Source of the DNA: Tubiluchus corallicola
Taxonomy: Eukaryota; Priapulida; Priapulimorpha; Priapulimorphida; Tubiluchidae
DNA length: 60,000 nucleotides
Assembly (NCBI GenBank): GCA_030141605.1
Contig: JAQGDQ010000021.1
Span: forward strand, 560,001-620,000
Direction of reading: 5' to 3'
The notes below the pieces were generated by a model. The model ran no database searches and was not told the origin of the DNA. It saw only the letters and a program-made list of their open reading frames with translations. The stretch's first letter is position 1; each line of letters opens with the position of its first letter. Shown here in pieces: positions 36,201-48,200 of the stretch. The position numbers and the translations under genes were made by a program.

Positions 36201-39200
36201 GTGCCTGTTTTTTGTGCAACGTACGTGTTTCCAATTGTAGGTCTTTGTAACTAACGAATGGCAAAATGCATGTAGCGGTGAAAAACTAGCCACACAAATG
36301 TGAAACTAGGTTACTGCAATAATAATTCTTTCACGTCACATAAGTCATTCTTAAAATACAACATCCCTTTCAGTATGGTTGTTTGATTGTTTTGAGTTGT
36401 AGTTTAAGACCGAGTCTAGTTTTCCTTAAAATTATGCACACTTTGACAAGACTCTATCACCTAAATTGAAAATCACTTTCATCTACTAGTACTCATGAGA
36501 TGTACCCACTCTGGATCCACAGAAGGTGGTTGTGCACCTCTGTGTGACCTGTGTTGCTCATATAAATGTTGCCATGTTGCTGAGAGCTGCAGTAGGTCTA
36601 CCAAGATCCAGCACCAACAATTAATTACTTTAAAACCTAAGACACTTATTTCATCTTTATATGTCATTTGAGAGATGCGGATGGTTGGTTGGCATAGAGG
36701 AAAAGCTCTCAGAGAAATTAAAAAAAAACTCTTAGCAAAAGCAATGTCTGGTTCGAAGCTCTTGACAGATTATAATATTATAGCCATTTACGCTCTTACA
36801 ATATGTCACTGGTTTATTGTCTTTAGACACTTAGGATTGCATATTGAGAGTCATGCACAAAAAATTCAATAACGCACAAGTGGTTGAAGTAACTCTGACA
36901 ATGAATACATGGTAAATTAATAATACCTCTAATCCTCGACTAATAATCTCGGGCATAATTCCGCTCTGTGCTGCGATAACATGAGCCATGCTTTTCTTAG
37001 CCTTTCCCTGCACAAGTTTGTACAAGAAAACCAAGTTATCCTCTTCCTCTAGTGTTTCCATCATCTAGAACAAAAAACGAAAACTTGAACTTGTTTACAC
37101 ATTTGACTAAATAGAGTGGGCAGTTTATTGTCGTACATATGCAAAAATAATTATGTATAAAAAAGGAGCAAAAAGAAGTCATTGTTACCAGGCAGAAACC
37201 TGCAACCATGCAGGCATTCTTTACAACTGCCTCTTTACTTTGGTTATCAAACATATACAGTTTTTGAGTTGTAAGCTTTTTTTTCAATTACTTTTATGTT
37301 ACTGAACTCTTGCAGTTTTGAGTTCCCTAACTCAAGAATCACTGCTGTGAAGAATATTAATCTAGAACTGTCATCTGTTTGACCTTTGGCGTCTTATCCT
37401 CTTATCCAGGCCATGTTCTAGTACAAATCATCTCTGAAGTATCATTCTTGTCATTGTGAATGTAAATAAACTTGCACATTTTCAATTTGCCAAATTCTAA
37501 AAGTTATTTAATGACCTTGTCCGTGTTAACTAAGTTGATTGTTCAATGCTCACTATAACAATGCATGAACACAGCTTTCAGCTAAATTAATATATAAAAA
37601 TGTAGTCTGGCTACAAATTGTAAAAGAATGCATAAATAGCGACTGCAGCTTTTATATTTTAGCATCAGCACAACTACTGCTCAGTCTCGGTCACATTTCT
37701 ATATTCTGCCAATAAAGCCTGGCTTATTATAGTGTTGACCTTTCATAGTGAGTTTTCACCTTTGACCTGCATCACACAACGCCCATCTTTCCACACGCAA
37801 GTTTTGCAGGCAAGAAGTTCATGTGAGCAGGCAGCCCTGTCCACTTTCGCCAAAGGTCAAAAAAATTTTCCACTAAATTAGTACCTCAGCTCAAGTAATG
37901 CATGGTACAAAATTCCTTTAGCACTCAAAAACTATTTCAGCATCGCCAGCAAATAAAAAATTGTACTGCAAAGTTTAATGATTTTCCTAGCAAAATATGC
38001 TTTCTCGGAGTCCATAACCAACTACAACAGTAACAGCAACAAGAATGTGAATTAATACATCTATGATATTGAGTGTGCAAAAGGATAAATTGTTTATCAA
38101 AAACTGAAAATTAAAATGTTTAAAGGGACCACCGCTAAAATCAGTGAAGTCATTTGGCTTTTGACTTCTCACTATAGCATGCAATTAAATTTGTTGCTTT
38201 TATGCACTAAATGAAAATGAAGCTGATCAACCACACAACTGCAAGAAGATGGAAGTGAATTGCAGAAAAAAGTAACATTTAAAGTCCAACTTATTTAAAT
38301 TTATATTTTCCCAGCAGCATCCGACAATTGTGTCATAGCAAGGGTACACATCAGCTTTTCTCACCCACAGTATCAGTATTTTCTCAGTACAACATTGAGA
38401 AAATGTGCAATTATTTGTTAGTAAAGTAGGTCTTAAAACAAAATACTGTACCTTACAATTAGTAAAATGTACTAGAATTAATTATAGCTCTACTGAACAT
38501 ATTAAAGCATAACTGTTCATAACATATACATGCCTGGTACAGAATGAATGGCGTCTCTGGCAAGAGGTTTGCAACACTATGAAAATGTGTACTTATAAAC
38601 ACCTGTGGACAATTTTCAAGATTTTCAAGCCAGTGCTCAATACTAGCTGTCAATAGTGCCATGCCGTCAGGCTGAAAAATAAGGAAAAATTAAAAAATTT
38701 AAGTTAAAATAAAATCAGAAAATTAAATAAAAATTGTTTACTGTAGAAAAATGAATGCTTTTAATGTTAAGAAATCAAAATTAAAGGTTAGTTATCGACT
38801 GCAGCATGCCTATTGTTTGATGTACAGTAAATCCTCACTCAACGATGCTAATGCATTCTAGCAAAATGAGACGTTAAATGAAATATCGTTAAACGAAGTC
38901 AAGACTTCCATAGAAAGTAATGTAAAAGAATTGAGATACGTTCCAGCATCAAATGATTAGCGTCGTTAAAAGGAAATGTCGCTAAACTGGGAGTCGTTAA
39001 GTGAGGACTTACTGTACCTAATTCAAGGTAAGGTAATTTAGTTAGTCTGTTCCAGTGGGCTGGGTATAGACTAGAAGAACCCGTGATTATGCCATGTGCC
39101 TCACAAAAAATATTTTAGGTCATTTACAAAAAACAAATTTGTTTTCTGCTAAGATGCAAAGATACATGAGCTATAAATTTTTCTTCTTTTTTACAAAATA

Positions 39201-42200
39201 TATCAATTTTTATGAGCTTACATGTTCCTATAATCCACTTATGCTTACAGTTGTCCAAAAAAGTGTTTAATTTTTACTAATCCTCTTAAAATCAATCTCG
39301 TCTGTCTATAGACTGTCAAAAAGTATGCACTCAACACTAGAGTGTAAAAGTGTAAACACAGATTATTCACACCTGAGTGATATTTTCACAACTAAAACAA
39401 ACATTTAAATAATTCGATGATATAAAAAAATCTACCAGGAGTAGAACCAACACTTACGACTGTTGTTCCTTTGCCAAATTCATCTATAATAACCAGTGAA
39501 GATTTAGTTGCTGTTCTTAAGGCCAAAGACATCTATGTAAACATAATAATCTAATTATATTATTAGCACATGTAGTGTCTCTAGTGAAACAACAAACATA
39601 CTTTTATGCATCCAACAGACTAATAATAACTTGAGTGACGTACTTGGTTGACGTCAATGAAAAAGCTTGACAAGTCCACAGATATCGACTCGTCACTATG
39701 TATCCTAGTCAGAATTCGATCTACAGTTCCGATCTCTGCAGCTTCAGCAGGTACAAAGCTTCCTATATGTGCCAGATATACAATAAGTCCCACCTACATA
39801 TTAGCAGAAACATTCATAAATTAAATTAAAATGCAAAGTAATTTACAAAATAACTTCTTTTTTATTTATAAAGCTGTCTGATGGTCACAAACTGAATGAA
39901 GTTACTCCAAAAGAAATCAGCTACTCTTTGTGTGAGGGAATTACGCAGATTCCATAACAAAGCTTATTGCTACCAGAAAAGCTATATAGACTATCAGAAA
40001 CTATTTGGTACACAAATTCTTATTGAAAAATTGACAAGCCAATAAAACTGAACCACAAAATAGGTACAGTGAATGTACAAATTCAATAGTACATACGCAA
40101 CTCCAAAAACTACAGACTGGTTATACTGTTAATGCAAGTTCTTACCTGTTTTAGGTAGACGCTTTTTCCACTGGAATTTGGCCCAGTTAAAAAATGAACA
40201 CGACTACTGTCTGTGGTAGTGTGAGTACCATTAGGCACAAAGGAGGACACACATAATTCTTGAAGTGGATGCCTATGATATAGTACTAACCTTTAATTAT
40301 ACGCCTAAAGAAAATTTTACTAATATGCCACTATTAGCATAATAATGACAGAGAAAGGATTAACCAATGTTTAGCACAATGTTTCATTAAATATCTCAAA
40401 AATACTGTAATGTGAAATCGTCTGTTTACATGCCAGCTACGTTTACTGTCAACACAGTACAAGCAAACCTCTAGTACAAATACTATTATATAATAAATCT
40501 TTTTAGTATACTGCTGTAGTATGTTTTAAGAAAATACTTAAACTGTATTGTAAAATACTTAAAAACATGAAGTATTAGTCGTCAACCTTCTTCACAAGTC
40601 ACAAGTTAAGCAGAATTCACACAGTGTTCTAACTAATATTATTAACTTTGTTCTATGTAGTCAGTTATACTAAACATGAAATAGTCAAGATCAGTAAGAC
40701 TACATCAAAAATACCTTAAGTAAAGCAGTACAGTACCTGCCACTAGTGATGCTGATTGTGTTTGAATGGTGCATTTTTGGTGCAACATAGTTTCGTTCTC
40801 TAGCTATGGTTGCCAAGCACATCAAGCTTCAACATAAAAAGAGATTCAAATAGTAAATCAGTATAAGAAATTAAACATTCATTTACAGATATACTGTCTG
40901 ATATGTACTGTGTACACAATGGACTACAAAAAAAGGAAAAAATCAAAGTATTACTCGAGCTTTGTCGCAAAAGGGCATAAAATAAACTGAAAATGAAAAA
41001 ATACAATTAAGGATGAAATTATTTCGTTTAAATGAATTTAGCTAAGAAGTTTTTTTATAATTTTACATACCAGTCTAGTTCGGCAGTATAGATCATAACA
41101 TCAGTCAAAACCTGAGATCTACTGAGAATAGCATTCTGCAAGTTATGCATAACCATCACTTCATGATCTGATTGTTATAAATATGAAATTAATATAACAA
41201 GGTTATATTATTGCTATCATACCAGTGAGACTGTGAATAATAAATGTCTGACAATTTTGAAAAGCTCTGCTTAGCGTCTTTGCTCTCATAAAAGTAAGGC
41301 AAAATATCATTAAATTTGTTAAAATGATCAAGATAAAAAAGCATTATCAATTCAGAATACAAGCCAAAAACTCAATAAGTAATGAATCACGAATTAACAG
41401 ACATCAGCGCACAAAAAGTTTTGTTTGCTTCAGTCATATTATTAATATGAAAAAGAATTTCATATACCTGCAATTTCACACTGAATGTCACCCAATTCTT
41501 TATCAAGTTCTGTAAATCAAAATGACAAAATTTACATTTTTCAGTGGCAAAAACTTTCTGTTTAACGCTTTAATTGAAAGTTTCACTTTTGTATGCTATC
41601 AATAAAATGATACACATGGTCGCATTCTCCTAAACTTAACAACACACATCAATAATGACAGCCACAACATCTTCATGCTACATGGAAACACAATATGCTG
41701 TTAAGTGCAAATGCAGAAAACTCGTTTAAAACAGCTCAGATTTATGTTTCTGTACAGGTAAAAGTTTAAAATTTTTGTGATGTGTCAATCAGACATAATC
41801 AACTTCTTCAACATACCTTTGGTAAAAGTTTAAAATTTTTGTGATGTGTCAATCAGATATAATCAACTTCTTTAACATACCTTTGGTTGTTTATGTCAAA
41901 CACTTCTTCATAATAAATATCATTTACTATGAATTTAAACTCATTGCTGTGTTTCTTTATTTTTGCCATTTTAAGTTCTTATTTTATGCCTAGTATTATG
42001 TGAAGTTGAAGTTTCCAAATATTCACTAAAAAGTACATGTATGCACTAAAATAACTTAAGTTACTAAGCATCTAACCCGCTCACAACACTCAGTTTGCAC
42101 TGTACAGACAAACATTTGCTACTTACGTGTTGTTGTTGGGCTCTTGTAGTAAGAGATACTATTAGATGAGAACTGAAACACAGAAAGTGTTATATATAGC

Positions 42201-45200
42201 AGTTTGTGTTATAAATTATATCCAAAGTAGATCGGTAATGTAAAAGTTATTTCAAAACAGCCCATTAACCACTTCACTGCCTGTATGACGAAAATCTCCC
42301 GTCATGAAAATGCTATTCCGACTGGCCTGTATGACGAGACTCTACCGTCATGCTTAATATTCAAATTAACTGATGCCTACGCCAGTAGCAATAATACTTA
42401 CACACGCCACATGCAATTGAGTAATCTAGCTTTGAAAACAAAAAGGTGTCCTCTGTTGTCTAAAAAGATGATATACAAGCTACAAAACATTCATAGTCAA
42501 AAAACGTATGGATTGGGCATATGCTTAGACTACCTGATGATATTCCAGTGAAGATAGCTCTTCAACAAGCCATAGAACCAGCTAAAAAACCTGTAGGAGG
42601 ACAAATGTTAACATATTTAGATTTTGCACAGAAATATTTAAACACTTCAGCATTGATCCTTAGAAATAAATGCACTTGGGGCATTGCGGCAAGAGGGAGT
42701 CCTGGCATAGGGAGGTGAGCAGAATCATGTCCCTGGACGTACGATTCATTGGACGATGATGATGATGTTGCGACTGCTGCATACCTTTCCTGTATCTTTG
42801 TCGATTTTTTGTCCTCAAATGGCACAGAAAAGATGCAGTGTGAAGCAAATTAGGGACTACCTTGCAAAATTTGGGATTGAGTCATCAGATAATGGTAGGT
42901 GAAGCCAATCCATACATGTAATTAGATATGACTATTTCAACACTGTACGGTTGATCAATTGTGTACATCCAAGCTAAAAATTACAGCATTAGGCCTGCCT
43001 TTATTTCTTTTACACACTATAATGGCTATTGGGTCAAACATTTGATAGCACTGCTCATACATATTTTACAAAAAATTTTGTACAAAATACAACATTCGAA
43101 TTGTAGTGACAAGTGAAGGATGGCCAAAAAGTTGCGAAAACTGTATATGTGAATGCTTGCATGATGCGTATGTGCTTGGGTGTGTGTGAATGTTTGCACG
43201 TAAACACATGCATACAAATTAGGCAATATTTGTTCGTGTATGTATGCTTGAACGTGCAATGCTTTTTTTATAATCACAAAGTACCAGTTCAAGTGTAGAG
43301 ATGATGACGGTGGTGATACTGATGACTATGGTGGTGACACTGATGATGACGACGACAATGACATCGACACTAATACTTTTAGAAAAAAACTACAGTTACA
43401 GTATTTTTGTGAATCTAAATCATAATAAAAAAATATTTTGTAGCAACACAAACAATATTTTGCATATCAGAAACACTGCTTTTATTTTCTTCTACTTTTC
43501 TTTCTTTTCTGCTTTCCCTTCCCCTTTCTTCTCAACATTCTTCATCATTCTCGCAAGTCAAGTTTGCTAATACATCGACGAGAGATGGTAGCAACAATGA
43601 CACTGGTAGTAGCGGACACAGGTGGCAGTGGCATGGCGGCAGCGTGGCAGTGGCATTGGTAGTTATGATCATAACAACAGTTATGATGGCAGCAACGACA
43701 ATAGTAACAATAGAAATAGTTGTGATGTAGTAACAACCATACTATAATAACATTGCAGTGCCTATAGCAGTAGCAACTTGTCATTTTACTAAAATGTTCT
43801 TGCGCGCCTGCTGGAATACAAATTGCATGGCAGTGAAGTGGTTAATAATACTTACTTTACAATTGAGTGTACGGCTGCCAATGTACCGTGGCACCCAACC
43901 CACGAAAGGAAGCTCTGTCATTAGCGAGGTCTGTCAAATCGGAAATAGGGTGCATTGATAATACATTTACTGTTACTGAGCAAAATGCAAAGAAATCAAA
44001 TTTAAATGGCTCTATATTTACCACAAAACGCAAACCATTCAGCTGCCCACTGCCTTCATCATCCATAAAATCTTCTTTTGGGATTGCGAGGAGATAGCCA
44101 AGCTGTAAAGTTACAGTATCGGTTATAAAATGCATGAACTGGTTGCTTTCTACTTGCATTTAATACCAACTAAGATTGACCATTTATGCTTCAGAATGTA
44201 GTGTCACAAAACCTTTTTTACACAGTTCAACACTCAATAGGTCAAATTCAACAGTGAACAATGGTACCTTTTACTAAAGTTAAATTACTGTGGATGTCTT
44301 GCTGTCAACAAGAATACTCTAGCAAGAGATGCAATTAAACTGTGCATTACATTGTGTGTTGCATGTCAAAGAGGTAATACAATGTTGCACGTATCACAGT
44401 AATACAACATTGCAAGACATCCAATATTGTAAGTGAAATTGTCTAAAACATATTTTCTGGCCATAAGCCGGCCCATTTGTATACATGCCATTGTTTGCTG
44501 TTCACTTTATCTACATCACCTGGGCTTGTTTGAACTTATTTGTTTATAAACAAAGGTTAATCCTTTAATGCAACTGATAAACAACAAATGTTTTCCACTC
44601 ACGTAATATCATTGGAACTAACAGACCCCAATAACTACATATGATAAGTACTGCATTGAGTAATTATAATAGTGCGACGGCTACACTGGCAACTGTTTTT
44701 AGCTCAGCTACGACATATCAACTGTGCAATTTAGGATTTCAAATAATTGATTTATTTTAGACACAAACAAACAGCTAGCTATTTTAATAAAGGAGACTCA
44801 TCTAAACAATGACAGTGACATCACTGTTAAACAAAAACAAGGAAATGGATCATAAAATAAAAGTAACTATTTTGCAGACTGCAGACAAGTGATGTTACGT
44901 TTACCTAACTATGACAATGTCTTACAGTAATAACATTAAGATAACATTATAATATTAGTCAAGATAACCTACAAGTAAATAATCTAATTAAGACTGTACA
45001 CTTTTTATTAGACGTTTAAGATGCAAAGAAATTAATTACTTCACTGTTTAAATATCACAAAACTGAAAGAATATACTTAAATATACTGTCTAATGCATAT
45101 GTACTAGTAAATGTCGTACTTTTCTATGTTGGAGCATCGAAATTGCAATTTTTAAAATTTGAAAATCAATTTTTGCTAATGCACTTTATATAAACTTCAT

Positions 45201-48200
45201 GTGGCTTAACTTTTTAGTTCCAAGTCTGTTCCTTTGGGACCATATTTCTTTTTGTATGTTGTGTGGGTGTATTATAATAAGACTAACATTGCATTTTTTC
45301 TGTACTAATTCACCAATGTGATTGTATTGTTTATGCTAAGCATACACAAATAAATGGTAAATAAATACGATAAAAAGAAAGCTGTACTAATAAATGTACC
45401 AGACTATTTTGGAAATTTATGTATTTTTATCACGCTTTAATACATCAAGATTTGAGTCAAAGTTTGAACTTCTTTTGAAGAAGTCAATACATTATAAAAT
45501 TATACCTGGGGTAAATACATGACGTTGCACTCTTTAATTCTTTCATCTAGTTTCTTTATTTCATCCTGAGCCACTTTGGTCATGAAATCAGGTAACCCAT
45601 TAAATGTTCTTTTCTCTACAGTAACAACACACGATAAACTTGTAAACGAAAAAAAAACTGACAGTCTGCCAGAAATAAAAATGAAACAGTAAATTAGATG
45701 ATCAATTAACCTACTGATCACACAGCAGTGACAACTAGTGATTAAATTTGCAATTAAACTGATAAAAACAAGAGTGCAGTTTCTGTAATCCTATCACCGG
45801 TTGTTTTTTTAATTTTCACAGACTCAACAGTTTGATAGTTTCTGATATTCTTCTAATTCCAGTGGGCCCATTACTTTATTTCTTTTGTATATTTCGACAC
45901 ACTGCAAATTGCTAATCTTGGGATCTCAATGCACATTCCTACTTATGATTCACCAAGCCAGACAGATAGCCAATCAGATAGTCAATCAACTTACGCTACC
46001 TTACCATATAAAGCTATCAAACCTACTGTTATCCAACTCCTCATCAACACCAAGTTTTACAACGAAAGAGTTCTGAGCAATCGATTCATCAAAATCCACA
46101 ATTTTGCTAATGAACTGTACGATGCTTTGCAAGTCATCTGTGAATGATTCACTTATCTGTTCAGAGAGAAGAAATATGGTGCTTCAGATGCAAACGAAGT
46201 ATAAATCTATATACAGTGATCATATTTTTATTCCACACTGCAAAAAATTGATTGATAATAATAAGTGTGTAATAAGGAGCAAATTATACAAGTTTTTTGT
46301 GATTCTAATGTTCTGAAATGGGATTAACCAATCCATATTCTCAAAACCTGGACTTTTTTTATACTGCTAGTACATACTTTGTTCAAGTCTTTCCTTTTAT
46401 AGGTGGATTCTCATTTTAAAATCTACTCAACTTCCTACCTTCCTGAAGATTTCCAAATGACCCTGGGCTCGACACAAATCAGCTATGAAGATTGCATTGT
46501 AAGCTGTCTATATAAGATAAATAAAATAATTATAGATAGTATAGTGTACTATAGGATATGCACATTTGACACATGTTGTGTAAAGCTTTAAATCATTCCT
46601 ATCTACATAATTATAACAAGTACAAGAAGAACACAAAATTAAGTGATATAACTAATGCTTTTAGAAATCGTAAAAAAAAAGACAGTAGTACCACACAACA
46701 CTTCCGACATGCAACACATCATATGCTGTTGCAAGCCTTGAAGCTAGTAGGACTCTTGGATTAACAAATTTGAGAAGAGAATGTTTGAAAATAATTAAAT
46801 AGTCTGACCAACCTTGTAAAGAGCCTGCCAGTCTCCAATAGTTGCTTGTGCAGTCATCATTCGTGCTAGCATTTTCTGTAATAATCAACGGAAAAACTCA
46901 AACATAAATATGATTACAGCAGAAATAATAATACTGGCTTGATAAAACCTCAAAGTGTGAGAATTAAAATAGCACAAAAACATGTGTAAATTTATCTGTT
47001 GCACGTTAAATAAAAAATGAAAATCAAGGCATTGTGTTGAATCACTCACCAGTATCCTCAGTGACTAGATCTGATCCAAACAATCTTATGCATATCTTAT
47101 ATGTTATTTCTTCTTTGATAGTTGCATTCTCTGTTTTCACAAAATGTTTACAAATAGTTAAAATAAGTGAAAAATGACGTACGGATACATTCTTGATATG
47201 TTTAAGGCAATCCTGCAGCTGATTAGTGATATCATAATTGCGATGATTCATGAAAAACTGGATAGCCTCGTGTCGTTCTTGCAATACTTGTAGGTTTGTA
47301 GTTGGTCTGAGAAACCACAATTTTAATTGCGTACGACCAACTGTAGACATGCATCTATTCATGATACCTGAATGGGTAACATAAAGTACAATCACACTAA
47401 ATACTTAACATAAATTTATTTTACCAATTTATGTCTTCCAATCTTCCAATCTTCCAAACCAACAGGTACGTTATTTTCTGTCCAATAACTATTATAACAA
47501 AAAAACTGTCAAGTTCTTGTCCAACAATGTAATGTAAATTACAGTGAATGAAAAAATTAATCTACGTGAATGCTGGTTAATTAATTTAGTGCTACCAAAA
47601 ATTATCAGGCTTTTATATTTGGCACCAAGAAATCAAAAATGATAAAACTATTAATGGACCACTATTAGTCTTTAGCCAAAAAGGCTCGTGAGAAATGTAC
47701 ACATAAGTAGGACACTGTACCTCCTTATATTAAAATATAAGTTTTACACTTGAAATTAAGTGATGACACACACATCATAGACTAAGAAAATAATATATCA
47801 GCAAGATTTGATAATCTATATAAGACTGATCGTTTAATTTACTAGAAATCCTGATCTTTTCAAAACACATTCATTGACCCACAATGTAGGATTGAACGAA
47901 GTTTCAATTTAAAGAATGGACCTACAAGGTTATGCTGTGTACCAAACCACAGGTTTATCATTCAGTAAAGTTTGAAGATTTTATTATTTACCAAACAAGC
48001 TAAGGCCTTCTTTCCCATACGATGCTGACTTGTAAACTGAAGGATGACGTTCTCGTTGAAAAATTTGCAGTGACTTGTAGGTGTTCTCATCTAACAGCAC
48101 CAATTCCTTCCTAAAATAAAATTGCACAGATTATCCATTTCATCACCTGCCTCCTCACAAATACGCAAACAAGAGATTGCTGAGATCTGAGCTTATATTG

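Larger units (their letters stand above)
42269..43841. mobile_element. TTAA-flanked piggyBac-like element, non-autonomous mosaic
   Basis: CCACTTCACTGCC at the left and GGCAGTGAAGTGG at the right form a perfect 13-bp inverted repeat, each bordered by TTAA (42265-42268 and 43842-43845), the piggyBac target site. Repeated TGTATGACG..CCGTCATG words follow the left end. No transposase was found. The interior contains a fragment resembling the C-terminus of a non-LTR retrotransposon and degenerate GATGAC/GGCAGT-type simple repeats. It sits in the MSH5 intron between exons 14 and 15. Confidence 0.7.

Noticed and set aside
36675-36790. tRNA-like element (TGGCATAGAGG and GGTTCGAAGC resembling A and B boxes)
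   Set aside because: I could not fold a cloverleaf, and the segment between the boxes is A-rich; at best a decayed tRNA-derived SINE.
47042-47182. Continuation of the MSH5 exon 9 frame to the next stop
   Set aside because: A GTACGT donor after HIKNVS allows a gap-free join to exon 10 ([10 protein letters not shown]), matching the family; the extension has no similarity.
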